The notes: generated by a model from the sequence alone, not told the origin. DNA of 7,277 nt from Hyphomicrobiales bacterium (GCA_027031305.1 JALVRJ010000035.1:1-7277); one strand, 5' to 3'. Shown: positions 1-6,916, counted from the stretch's first letter. Made by a program: numbers and translations.

Positions 1-3000
1 GGCCGTTTCCATCTTCATGGCCTCCAGCGTGCACAGCACGTCGCCGGCCTTCACCGACTGGCCTTCCTTCACCGACACGGTGGACACCACGCCGGGCATG
101 GGCGCGCCTATCTGCTTCGGGTCGGCCGGGTCGGCCTTCGGATGCGTGGCGGCCTTGCGCTTTTCCTCGCCGCCTTCCAGCGCGCGTTTTTCCACCTTCA
201 CCACGCGCGGCTCGCCGTTGAGCTCGAAAAAGACCTTCACGAAGCCATCGTCGTCCTCCTCGCCGACAGCCAACAGACGGATGTGGGGTGCCTTGCCCTT
301 TTCCAGCTCGAGGGTGGTTTCCTCGCCCAGCTCCATGCCATAGAAGAAACTCATGGTGGGCAGCACGGACATCGGGCCGTATTCCTCGGCCTTCTTCGTG
401 TAGTCCACGAAGACCTTCGGATACATCAGGTAGGAATACAGCTCCTCCTCGCTGATCTCGCGGCCCACCAGCTCCTCGGCCTTCTTCTTTTCGGCTTGAA
501 GGTCGGCGGGCGGCAAGTCGGCGCCGGGACGGCCCTCGATGGGCTTTTCGCCCTTGAGAATCTTCTTCTGCAGCTCCTTCGGCCAGCCGCCGGGAGGCTG
601 GCCCAGCTCGCCGCGAAACATGGCGACCACGGATTCGGGGAAGGCGATCTCCTTTTCCGGGTCGAGCACGTCTTCCGGCGTCAGCCCGGCGGAGACCATC
701 ATCAGGGCCATGTCGCCCACCACCTTCGACGATGGCGTGACCTTCACGATGTCGCCGAACATCATGTTGACCTCGCGGTACATCTTCGCGACCTCGTGCC
801 AGCGGTCGCCCAGCCCCAGCGCGCGGGCCTGTTCCTTCAGGTTGGTGAACTGGCCACCGGGAATCTCGTGCAGATACACTTCCGAAGCGGGCGCGCGCAG
901 GTCGGATTCGAAGGCCAGATAACGGGCGCGCACAGCCTCCCAGTAGTCGGAGAACTCGCGGATGGTGGCCGGATCCAGCCCCGTGTCGCGCTCGGTGTTG
1001 CGCAGCGCCTCGACGATGGAGCCGAGGCATGGCTGGGAGGTCAGGCCGCTCATGGCGTCCATGGCGGCATCCGCGGCGTCCACCCCGGCCTCGGCGGCGG
1101 CGAGAATGCTGGCGCCGGCAATCCCTGAGGTGTCGTGTGTGTGGAAATGAATTGGCAGGCCTGTTTCCTCCTTGATGGCCTGCACCAGGATTTTTGCCGC
1201 CGGGGGCTTCAGCAGCCCCGCCATGTCCTTGATGCCGAGGATGTGGGTGCCTGTGGCCTTCAGCTCGCGGGCCAGCTTCACGTAATAATCAAGGTCGTAT
1301 TTCGGGCGGTTCGGGTCGAGGATGTCGCCCGTGTAGCACATCACCGCCTCGCAGATCTTGCCGGTCTTCAGCACCTCCTCGATGGAGATCTTCATGTTCT
1401 CCACCCAGTTGAGGCTGTCGAAGACGCGGAAGAGGTCGATGCCGCTTTCCGCCGCGCGGCGCACGAAGCCCCGTACCACGTTGTCCGGGTAGCTGGTGTA
1501 GCCCACGGCATTGGCCCCGCGCAGCAGCATCTGTAGCAGGTGGTTGGGCATGGCCTCGCGCAACAGCCGCAGGCGCTCCCATGGGCATTCGTTGAGGAAA
1601 CGCATGGCGGTGTCGAAGGTGGCGCCGCCCCAGCACTCCATGGAAAAGAGCGTGGGCAGGCGGTGGGCATAGGCGCGGGCCACCTTCGCGATGTCGTGCG
1701 TGCGCATCCGCGTGGCGAGCAGCGACTGGTGCGCGTCGCGCATGGTGGTGTCGGTGAGCAGCAGGCGCTTCTGATCGAGCATCCATTGCGCCACCGCCTC
1801 CGGCCCTTTCGTATCGAGGATGTGCTTGGCCGTGCCTTCCATGGGCGGCTCGCCCGGGTCGTGTTCCGGCACGCGGATGAGCGGCAGGTGCTGCGGCTTG
1901 GGCCGGCCGCGCACCAGGTCGTTGCCGTTCACCGTCACGTCGGCGAGGTATTCCAGCAGGCGCAGGGCACGGGCGCGGGGCTTCGGAAAGTCGAACAGCT
2001 CCGGCGTCTCGTCGATGAATCGGGTGGTATAGCTGGCCTCACGGAATTTCGGGTGATCCAGCAAGTTGAGCAGGAACGGGATGTTGTTGGCCACGCCGCG
2101 GATACGGAACTCGCGCAATGCGCGCAACATGCGGTCGATGGCCTCCTGCTCGGTCATGGCCCAGGAGATGACCTTCACCAGCAGGCTGTCGTAGTAGCGG
2201 GTGATGACGGCGCCGTTATACGCGGTGCCGGCGTCCAGCCGGATGCCGAAGCCGGAGGCGGAGCGGTAGCCGGTGATGCGGCCATAGTCCGGCACGAAGT
2301 TGTTGGCCGGGTCTTCCGTGGTGATGCGGCATTGCAGGGCGTGGCCGAAGAGCTTGATCTCCTCCTGCGGCGGCACGCCCGTTTCGCCCACGTTGCCGAT
2401 GCGGCCACCCTCGGCGATGCGGATCTGGGCCTTGACGATGTCGACGCCGGTGACTTCCTCGGTGATGGTGTGCTCCACCTGCACGCGGGGGTTGACCTCG
2501 ATGAAGTAGAAGTCCTCCGTGTCCACGTCCATGAGGAACTCCACCGTGCCGGCGTTCACGTAGCCGGCATGGCGCATGAGCTTCAGCGCCGCCTCGCAGA
2601 TCTCGGCGCGCTTCTCGTCCGAAAGGTAGGGTGCGGGGGCACGCTCCACCACCTTCTGGTTGCGACGCTGAACGGAGCAGTCGCGCTCGAACAGGTGGAC
2701 TATGTTGCCGTGGGTGTCGCCGAGGATCTGCACCTCGACATGCCGGGCGCGCTCGATGAGCTTCTCGAGATAGACCTCGTCGTTGCCGAAGGCGTTCAAG
2801 GCCTCGCGGCGGCCCTCCAGCACATTCTTTTCCAGCTCGTCGGCGGAGCGGATGATGCGCATTCCGCGGCCACCGCCGCCCCAGCTGGCCTTCAGCATGA
2901 GCGGATAGCCGATGATATCGGCCAGCTTCTTCACCTCCTCCATGTCATGGGGCAGGGGATCGGTGGCGGGCACCACCGGCGTGCCGGCCTCGATGGCGAG

Positions 3001-3390
3001 TTCACGCGCGGCCACCTTGTTGCCCAGTCGCTCCATGACCTCCGGCGGCGGGCCGACCCAGATAAGCCCGGCGTCCATGACGGCGCGAGCGAAATCCGGG
3101 TTCTCGGAGAGAAAGCCATAGCCTGGATGCACGGCGTCGGCGCCGGCCTCCTTCGCCACCCGGATGATGCCCTCGATGTCCAGATAGGCCTTCACCGGGC
3201 CCAGTCCGTGACCGATCAGGTAGGCTTCGTCGGCCTTGAAGCGGTGCAACGAGAGCATATCCTCGTCGGCATAGATGGCGACGGTGGAAATGCCCAGCTC
3301 GTTGGCCGCCCGCATGATGCGAATGGCGATCTCGCCACGGTTGGCGACGAGCAACTTGCGGATGCGGCCCTCGGGCTTGCTGGCTGTCAC
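1..3390 (-). CDS. pyc: Pyruvate carboxylase, C-terminus cut by window edge
   Basis: This biotin enzyme carboxylates pyruvate to oxaloacetate using ATP and bicarbonate, feeding the TCA cycle from the cytosol. The 1130 visible codons are uninterrupted. The biotin carboxylase domain (about 10-460) has LLVANRGEIA near the start, the ATP-grasp glycine loop GGGGRG at 171-176, EVNPR with E298/N300/R302, and R355 in the QCRITTEDP stretch. R474 matches the acetyl-CoA-binding arginine region of the R. etli enzyme. The carboxyltransferase domain (about 525-1000) has DTTMRDAHQSL with metal ligand D547, the carbamylated-lysine motif GIKDMAG with K721, HTH at 750-752, and T885 in KVTPSSK. The carrier domain ends in EAMKMETA, with biotinyl-lysine K1126 at positions 13-15. 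Family length is about 1150, so roughly 20-30 residues are missing, lost to the window edge and not to mutation. The GTG start at 3390 is chosen because AAGGAG lies 7 nt upstream; an in-frame ATG at 3429 has no such site. Domain order and motif spacing make the call very secure. Confidence 0.97.
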   Translation of the reverse strand, partial: MTASKPEGRIRKLLVANRGEIAIRIMRAANELGISTVAIYADEDMLSLHRFKADEAYLIGHGLGPVKAYLDIEGIIRVAKEAGADAVHPGYGFLSENPDFARAVMDAGLIWVGPPPEVMERLGNKVAARELAIEAGTPVVPATDPLPHDMEEVKKLADIIGYPLMLKASWGGGGRGMRIIRSADELEKNVLEGRREALNAFGNDEVYLEKLIERARHVEVQILGDTHGNIVHLFERDCSVQRRNQKVVERAPAPYLSDEKRAEICEAALKLMRHAGYVNAGTVEFLMDVDTEDFYFIEVNPRVQVEHTITEEVTGVDIVKAQIRIAEGGRIGNVGETGVPPQEEIKLFGHALQCRITTEDPANNFVPDYGRITGYRSASGFGIRLDAGTAYNGAVITRYYDSLLVKVISWAMTEQEAIDRMLRALREFRIRGVANNIPFLLNLLDHPKFREASYTTRFIDETPELFDFPKPRARALRLLEYLADVTVNGNDLVRGRPKPQHLPLIRVPEHDPGEPPMEGTAKHILDTKGPEAVAQWMLDQKRLLLTDTTMRDAHQSLLATRMRTHDIAKVARAYAHRLPTLFSMECWGGATFDTAMRFLNECPWERLRLLREAMPNHLLQMLLRGANAVGYTSYPDNVVRGFVRRAAESGIDLFRVFDSLNWVENMKISIEEVLKTGKICEAVMCYTGDILDPNRPKYDLDYYVKLARELKATGTHILGIKDMAGLLKPPAAKILVQAIKEETGLPIHFHTHDTSGIAGASILAAAEAGVDAADAAMDAMSGLTSQPCLGSIVEALRNTERDTGLDPATIREFSDYWEAVRARYLAFESDLRAPASEVYLHEIPGGQFTNLKEQARALGLGDRWHEVAKMYREVNMMFGDIVKVTPSSKVVGDMALMMVSAGLTPEDVLDPEKEIAFPESVVAMFRGELGQPPGGWPKELQKKILKGEKPIEGRPGADLPPADLQAEKKKAEELVGREISEEELYSYLMYPKVFVDYTKKAEEYGPMSVLPTMSFFYGMELGEETTLELEKGKAPHIRLLAVGEEDDDGFVKVFFELNGEPRVVKVEKRALEGGEEKRKAATHPKADPADPKQIGAPMPGVVSTVSVKEGQSVKAGDVLCTLEAMKMETA

Positions 3391-3397
3391 GGATGTT

Positions 3398-3403
3398 CTC
3401 CTT
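3398..3403 (-). promoter_or_regulatory. Ribosome binding site deciding the pyc GTG start
   Basis: AAGGAG reads on the minus strand 7 nt before the GTG at 3390-3388. The competing in-frame ATG at 3429-3427 would add 13 mostly basic and threonine residues (MKTTTRLPRRRTS) and has no purine-rich site ahead of it. The GTG is therefore preferred. Confidence 0.75.
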
Positions 3404-3426
3404 CGTGGCAGTCGTGTCGTTGTCTT

Positions 3427-3438
3427 CATTCATGAATG
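3427..3438. repeat. 12-bp perfect palindrome in the pyc leader
   Basis: CATTCATGAATG equals its own reverse complement. It lies about 37 nt upstream of the pyc GTG, between the candidate promoter and the start codon, and covers the rejected ATG start. It could be a small operator. One or two perfect 12-bp palindromes are expected by chance in a window of this size, so position is its only support. Confidence 0.35.
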
Positions 3439-3472
3439 CGCCCGGGGTGCCGTCCGTCCGCGCGCCGCCCAC

Positions 3473-3500
3473 TTTTAGGCAATTCGGCCGCAGCCGCCAA
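3473..3500 (-). promoter_or_regulatory. Possible pyc promoter
   Basis: Read on the minus strand, TTGGCG (3500-3495), a 16-nt spacer and TAAAAG (3478-3473) give a plausible sigma-70-like pair. The distance would give a leader of roughly 75 nt before the GTG. The -10 match is only partial, and alphaproteobacterial promoters are loose, so this is a candidate. Confidence 0.3.
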
Positions 3501-3578
3501 GCCCCACGGTCATGCGCCGCTCCGGCCCCGCGCCAGCACGGGCGACGAATGCGGGGAGGCAGGGAAGAAAAGATTTCG

Positions 3579-3595
3579 CATTTCGGGATGAAATG
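3579..3595. promoter_or_regulatory. Inverted repeat upstream of cydA, candidate operator
   Basis: CATTTC-GGGAT-GAAATG is a perfect 6-bp inverted repeat around a 5-bp spacer, 77 bp before the cydA start. The left arm belongs to a tandem ATTTCG-c-ATTTCG (3573-3585). The 13-bp core TTTCGGGATGAAA differs at one base from the palindromic core at 6902-6914 read on the minus strand. Its position would place it around the -35 zone if a -10 lies near 3607-3616. It matches no regulator site I can name with confidence. Confidence 0.45.
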
Positions 3596-3672
3596 GCGTG
3601 ATCCAGTATCCATATGCGCAGGACGAGGGACAAGACGAGCCGGCAAAATCTTCACCGCGCAGGGGAACGACC

Positions 3673-5100
3673 ATGGAAAACTGGTTCACCGCCGAATTCC
3701 TGGCACGGCTGCAATTCGCCTTCACGGTTTCCTTTCATATCATCTTTCCGGCCTTCACCATCGGGCTGGCAAGCTTTCTCACCATCCTCAATGGCTTGTG
3801 GCTGTATACGCGCGATGCCACCTACCTGGACCTGTTCGAATACTGGAAGAAGATCTTCGCGGTGGTCTTTGGCATGGGCGTGGTGTCGGGCATCGTCATG
3901 TCCTACGAGTTCGGCACCAACTGGGCAGCATTTTCAGACAAGGCCGGGCCGGTGGTGGGGCCGTTGCTGGCCTACGAGGTTCTCTCCGCCTTCTTCCTGG
4001 AGGCCGGCTTTCTGGGCATCATGCTGTTCGGTCGCGATAAGGTGGGAGACGCGCTGCACATGCTGGCCACCGCCGTCGTGGCACTGGGCACGCCGATCTC
4101 GGCCTTCTGGATCCTGTCGGTGAACTCGTGGATGCAGACGCCGGCGGGATTCGTCATGGGAGATCATGGCCAGTTCCTGCCCAAGGACTGGTGGGCCATC
4201 GTCTTCAATCCGTCCTTCCCCTATCGTCTGGTGCACATGGTGCTGGCGGCATTTCTGACCACCGCCTTCGTGGTAGGGGCGGTGAGCGCGCTGCACCTGT
4301 TGCGTGATTCCCGCGACAAGGCGGCGCGTAGGGCCTTTTCCATGGCCATGTGGATGGCGGTGCTGGTCACCCCGATGCAGATCCTCGCCGGCGACCTGCA
4401 CGGACTGAACACGCTGGAGCACCAGCCGGTGAAGGTGGCGGCCATGGAGGGGCACTTCGAGCGCGAAGGAGACAATCAGCCCATCTATGTCTTCGGCATC
4501 CCCGACCGCGAAGAGGAGCGGCTGAAGTATGCGGTGGGCATTCCCTACCTCGGCTCGCTCATTCTGACGCACTCGCTGCACGGGCAGATCAAGGGGCTGA
4601 AGGAGTTCCCGAAGGATCAATGGCCGCCGCTGGGTACCGTGTTCTGGAGCTTCCGGGTGATGGTGGCCATCGGCTTTCTGATGCTGGGGCTGGGGCTATG
4701 GAGCCTGTGGGACAGGTGGCGCGGCACGCTTTACGAGGACCGGCTGTTGCACAGGGCGGCGCTGGCGATGGGGCCGTCGGGCTTCATCGCGCTGCTGGCG
4801 GGGTGGTTCACCACCGAGGTGGGGCGGCAGCCGTGGCTTGTCTACGGTCTGCTGCGCACCTCCGAGGGGCTTTCTCCGGTGGCTGCGCCAGCGGTGGCGG
4901 CATCGCTCACGGGCTTCATCGTCGTCTACTTCTTCGTCTTCGGCGCTGGCATCTTCTATCTGCTGCGGCTGATGAACAAGCCGGTGGCGGCGGTGCGTGA
5001 TCTGCCACCGGAGCACGAGGTGGAGCCGACCCCGGTGCTTTCACCTCATTTCGACCCGGATTTTCTGCCGCACGAAAACGGCGAGCATGGTGGGCGCTGA
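3673..5100 (+). CDS. cydA: Cytochrome bd-type quinol oxidase subunit I, short Q-loop (CIO-type)
   Basis: This 475-residue inner-membrane subunit carries the quinol site and the three hemes of a terminal oxidase that reduces O2 to water. By alignment to E. coli CydA, the heme ligands are H22 (E. coli H19), H188 (H186), M330 (M393) and E382 (E445). The proton-path acids are E102 and E110 (E99, E107). The Q-loop residues are K254 and E259 (K252, E257), with R328 (R391). GRQPW is at 384-388. From K254 to M330 is 76 residues against 141 in E. coli, so the Q-loop insert is absent, which is typical of CioA-like oxidases. About nine hydrophobic spans are expected; the tail from about 436 is hydrophilic. 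The ATG at 3673 is chosen because family homology begins at MENWFTAEF, with a modest AGGGGA upstream; the frame is open 25 codons further back without homology. It is followed 16 nt later by cydB. Cyanide insensitivity is inferred from the subfamily, not shown. Confidence 0.96.
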   Translation: MENWFTAEFLARLQFAFTVSFHIIFPAFTIGLASFLTILNGLWLYTRDATYLDLFEYWKKIFAVVFGMGVVSGIVMSYEFGTNWAAFSDKAGPVVGPLLAYEVLSAFFLEAGFLGIMLFGRDKVGDALHMLATAVVALGTPISAFWILSVNSWMQTPAGFVMGDHGQFLPKDWWAIVFNPSFPYRLVHMVLAAFLTTAFVVGAVSALHLLRDSRDKAARRAFSMAMWMAVLVTPMQILAGDLHGLNTLEHQPVKVAAMEGHFEREGDNQPIYVFGIPDREEERLKYAVGIPYLGSLILTHSLHGQIKGLKEFPKDQWPPLGTVFWSFRVMVAIGFLMLGLGLWSLWDRWRGTLYEDRLLHRAALAMGPSGFIALLAGWFTTEVGRQPWLVYGLLRTSEGLSPVAAPAVAASLTGFIVVYFFVFGAGIFYLLRLMNKPVAAVRDLPPEHEVEPTPVLSPHFDPDFLPHENGEHGGR

Positions 5101-5102
5101 AC

Positions 5103-5110
5103 AAGGAGGA
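5103..5110 (+). promoter_or_regulatory. Strong ribosome binding site for cydB
   Basis: AAGGAGGA, 6 nt before the ATG at 5117, is a near-perfect Shine-Dalgarno sequence. It lies directly after the cydA stop and fixes the cydB start, although the same frame stays open upstream into cydA. Confidence 0.85.
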
Positions 5111-5116
5111 GCGGCC

Positions 5117-6121
5117 ATGGAACTGGACCTGGCATTCATCTGGGCGGTCATCATCGGCCTTGCCGTGCTGTTCTACGTGATTCTGGACGGTTTCGACCTG
5201 GGCGTGGGCATCCTGTTCCCGACGGGGCGGAACGATCGCGAGCGCGATGCGATGATGAACGCGATCGCCCCGGTGTGGGATGGCAACGAGACGTGGCTGA
5301 TCCTGGGTGGCGGTGGGCTGTTCGCGGTGTTTCCGTTGGCCTATGGCGTGATCCTCTCCGCCCTTTACGTGCCCATCATCGTTATGCTGCTGGCGCTCAT
5401 CTTCCGTGGTGTGGCCTTCGAATACCGCTGGCGCACGGTGCGCTGGAAGAAGGTGTGGGACGCCTCCTTCTTCGGTGGCTCGCTGGTGGCGGCGTTTTGC
5501 CAGGGCATCGCGCTGGGGGCGCTGGTGCAGGGCATTCCGGTGGAAGGCCGGGCCTATGCCGGCGGCTGGTTCGATTGGCTGACGCCCTTCTCGCTGCTCA
5601 CCGGCGTGGCGGTGGCGACGGGGTACGCGATGCTGGGCGCGGCCGTTCTCGTCTACAAGACCGAAGGCGCCTTGCAGGAGCGCATGAGGAAGCTGGCGTT
5701 TCGGCTGGGCATCGCCACGCTGGCGTTCATGGGGCTGGTGAGCATCATCACGCCGCTGTTGCAGCCGGTGTATTTCAGGCGCTGGTTCAGCCTGCCGGGC
5801 ATCCTGTGGACGATGGTGGTGCCGCTGCTGATGCTGGCGCTGGCCTGGCTGTTCTTTTCCGGACTGCGCCGGGGTAGGGAATTGCAACCCTTCCTGGCGG
5901 CGCTGGGCTTCTTCGTGGCGGGCTTCATGGGGATCGGTATCAGCTTCTATCCCTACATCGTGCCGCCCTCGTTGACCATCTGGGACGCGGCGGCGCCAGA
6001 GGCGACCCTGCGCTTCACGCTGGTGGGCACGGTGGTGCTTCTGCCCCTGATCCTGGCCTATACGGGCTATGCCTACTGGGTGTTCCGCGGCAAGGTGCGC
6101 GAAGGTGAAGGCTATCACTGA
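5117..6121 (+). CDS. cydB: Cytochrome bd-type quinol oxidase subunit II
   Basis: This 334-residue integral membrane partner of CydA is needed to assemble and stabilise the heme-bearing subunit. Family marks are DGFDLGVGILF starting at residue 24, WDGNETW at 54-60 (containing D55, near the conserved CydB aspartate), and FRGVAFEYR at 96-104. It has alternating hydrophobic spans throughout and FYPYIVPPS late in the chain. It lacks any long soluble domain, and its length is in the usual range for CioB/CydB. The start at 5117 follows a strong AAGGAGGA. It lies 16 nt after cydA, and its last 17 nt overlap the DUF2474 gene in the +1 frame, so the three are almost certainly co-transcribed and perhaps translationally coupled. 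No cydDC-type assembly transporter is visible in the window. Confidence 0.96.
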   Translation: MELDLAFIWAVIIGLAVLFYVILDGFDLGVGILFPTGRNDRERDAMMNAIAPVWDGNETWLILGGGGLFAVFPLAYGVILSALYVPIIVMLLALIFRGVAFEYRWRTVRWKKVWDASFFGGSLVAAFCQGIALGALVQGIPVEGRAYAGGWFDWLTPFSLLTGVAVATGYAMLGAAVLVYKTEGALQERMRKLAFRLGIATLAFMGLVSIITPLLQPVYFRRWFSLPGILWTMVVPLLMLALAWLFFSGLRRGRELQPFLAALGFFVAGFMGIGISFYPYIVPPSLTIWDAAAPEATLRFTLVGTVVLLPLILAYTGYAYWVFRGKVREGEGYH

Positions 6122-6272
6122 GCAGAAACATCCGGAGCCGAGGCGGCGCGCGGAAGCCTGTCCACTGTGGCGGTGGCTGGCGTGGTTCGTGGCTCTTTGG
6201 TTCGCCGGCGTGGCGGCGGTGGGTATGGTGGCGCTGTTGCTGCGCTGGCTGCTGAAGCCAGCCGGGGCCTGA
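6105..6272 (+). CDS. Small single-span membrane protein, DUF2474 family, probable bd oxidase accessory subunit
   Basis: This 55-residue protein has a basic, polar N-terminus (about residues 8-18, with a PRRR run) and one hydrophobic span at about 22-50. The span is rich in W, L, A and V (LWRWLAWFVALWFAGVA and onward) and ends with a short KPAGA tail. This pattern and its place right after cydB fit the DUF2474 family, which commonly follows CIO-type cydAB. By analogy with CydX it may dock on CydA and stabilise the hemes; that role is inferred. The GTG at 6105 is chosen because AAGGTG lies 9-10 nt upstream and the basic N-terminus begins there. An in-frame ATG at 6069 would lie deep inside cydB. 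The 17-nt overlap with cydB suggests coupled translation. The family call is from pattern memory and could be confirmed by a profile search. Confidence 0.8.
   Translation: MKAITEQKHPEPRRRAEACPLWRWLAWFVALWFAGVAAVGMVALLLRWLLKPAGA
6244..6262. repeat. Short hairpin at the end of the cyd operon
   Basis: GCTGGCT (6244-6250), a 5-nt loop and AGCCAGC (6256-6262) form a perfect 7-bp stem inside the last codons of the DUF2474 gene. AGCCAGCC occurs again at 6289-6296, within the end of the opposing gene, and could compete for the left arm. No T-run follows on either strand, so this is not a canonical intrinsic terminator. It is the only stem in the tail-to-tail junction. Confidence 0.35.
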
Positions 6273-6276
6273 TGGG

Positions 6277-6864
6277 TCAGTCTCCGAGAGCCAGCCGATG
6301 CCGGAGCAGATGATACATGCCGCGCCAGGACAGGGCGTGGGCCGGCGGCAAGCGGTGGTCCGGTTCATGGCCTTCAGGCGGGCAGAGGGCCAGGCGGACG
6401 ATGTCGGCCGGCGGCATCTTGCGCAGCAGGACATGCCGTATGGCGTCCGCCTCCTGCCGGGTCAGGTTCAGCCCCGGACGGCAAAGGGGAGCGGCATGGG
6501 CCACGGCGGCAGTGGCTTCGGCGTGGTGTCCCCGCGTCTTCAACGGCAGAGGCAGGATTTCCAGCAGGCCGTCGTGGCGCCGGCGCACGAGGGGCAGCAG
6601 GATGGCCGGCTCTGCGTCCTCGTCCAGCACCAGCATGGGCGTGGCCAGCATCTCCGTGCCACTGGCGCGCAAAACTTTCAGCCCATCCTCGCAAGCGTGC
6701 AGCATGGCTGGCGCGTTTGGCTGCGTCCGTTCCAGCTTGTGCGCGAAGGACAAGGCCTCCGGTGCGGTGAAGGAGGGCAGGCGCAGTGCCGACCAGTGGC
6801 GGCTGCCGGCGCGGATGGTGGCCAGCATGGCAGGGGGTGGAATCTCCCACGTTTCGTGCCGCAT
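6277..6864 (-). CDS. Hypothetical protein, 195 residues
   Basis: I do not recognise this protein. It is clearly coding on the minus strand: codons end mostly in C or G, there are no internal stops, and GGGAG lies 7 nt before the ATG at 6864. No signal peptide or membrane span is evident, so it is probably cytosolic. It has a leucine-rich middle (PAILLPLVRRRHDGLLEILPLPL, about 89-111), a KMPPADIVRL stretch at about 149-158, and an end rich in His and Arg (YHLLRHRLALGD). The early aromatic/Pro region, the 'ILLPLVRRR..GLLEIL' strand and 'KMPPADIVRL' loosely recall the N-terminal half of FemAB/CelD-like GNAT acyltransferases. If so, the catalytic second half is missing. This resemblance is weak and is from memory only. 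It ends 4 bp from the DUF2474 stop, facing it. It may be transcribed with the small gene upstream or from its own promoter in the 134-bp spacer. Confidence 0.75.
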   Translation of the reverse strand: MRHETWEIPPPAMLATIRAGSRHWSALRLPSFTAPEALSFAHKLERTQPNAPAMLHACEDGLKVLRASGTEMLATPMLVLDEDAEPAILLPLVRRRHDGLLEILPLPLKTRGHHAEATAAVAHAAPLCRPGLNLTRQEADAIRHVLLRKMPPADIVRLALCPPEGHEPDHRLPPAHALSWRGMYHLLRHRLALGD

Positions 6865-6871
6865 GGCGATG

Positions 6872-6876
6872 CTCCC
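6872..6876 (-). promoter_or_regulatory. Ribosome binding site of the 195-residue gene
   Basis: GGGAG reads on the minus strand 7 nt before the ATG at 6864-6862 and supports this start over other frames in the same stretch. Confidence 0.6.
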
Positions 6877-6899
6877 GTGTCGTGACCATTCGGCCAGGG

Positions 6900-6916
6900 T
6901 GTTTCATTCCGAAACA
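6900..6916. promoter_or_regulatory. Inverted repeat upstream of the 195-residue gene, candidate operator
   Basis: TGTTTC-N5-GAAACA is a perfect 6-bp inverted repeat around 5 bp, about 36 nt ahead of the ATG at 6864. On the minus strand it reads TGTTTCGGAATGAAACA. Its core TTTCGGAATGAAA matches the cydA-upstream core TTTCGGGATGAAA at 12 of 13 positions, spacer included. A promoter in the surrounding 6865-6998 spacer is likely but not clearly visible: a TTGCAG (6955-6950) and a GATAAC-like stretch nearby are wrongly spaced. Confidence 0.45.

Larger units (their letters stand above)
3391..3672. promoter_or_regulatory. Divergent intergenic region between pyc and cydA
   Basis: These 282 bp separate two outward-facing genes, so they should hold both promoters. 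The pyc side carries the leader, with a 12-bp perfect palindrome at 3427-3438 and a possible promoter at 3473-3500. The middle (about 3500-3570) is GC-rich with no recognisable signal. The cydA side is less GC-rich and holds the palindrome at 3579-3595, a doubled ATTTCG, and a weak AT-rich stretch near 3607-3616 (TATCCATATG) where a -10 element might sit. I see no FNR-type TTGAT-N4-ATCAA box, no tRNA and no convincing small gene. The frame ahead of cydA is open back to about 3598, but it lacks a start signal and resembles no part of the family. Confidence 0.6.

Noticed and set aside
1..30. Truncation of pyc as a pseudogene
   Set aside because: The frame is open to the edge and ends inside the biotin-attachment motif. 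The missing tail is explained by the window boundary.
1540..3435. 631-codon open frame on the plus strand opposite pyc, and another at 142-1128
   Set aside because: Both are antisense to a fully motif-verified pyruvate carboxylase. Their His/Gly/Val/Ala-rich, low-complexity translations are typical of the complement of GC-rich coding DNA.
3598..3672. 25-codon in-frame N-terminal extension of cydA
   Set aside because: There is no ribosome binding site, no family similarity, and it would put a polar charged leader ahead of the conserved first membrane helix. The frame is simply open by chance.
3391..3672. FNR/anaerobox or other known redox-regulator site upstream of cydA
   Set aside because: I looked for TTGAT-N4-ATCAA-like sequences and found none. 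The palindrome at 3579-3595 does not fit that consensus.
4916..6118. 400-codon open frame on the minus strand opposite cydB
   Set aside because: Its translation is dominated by His, Arg, Gln and Pro, the usual complement of a GC-rich membrane-protein gene. It has no family resemblance, and cydB is certain.
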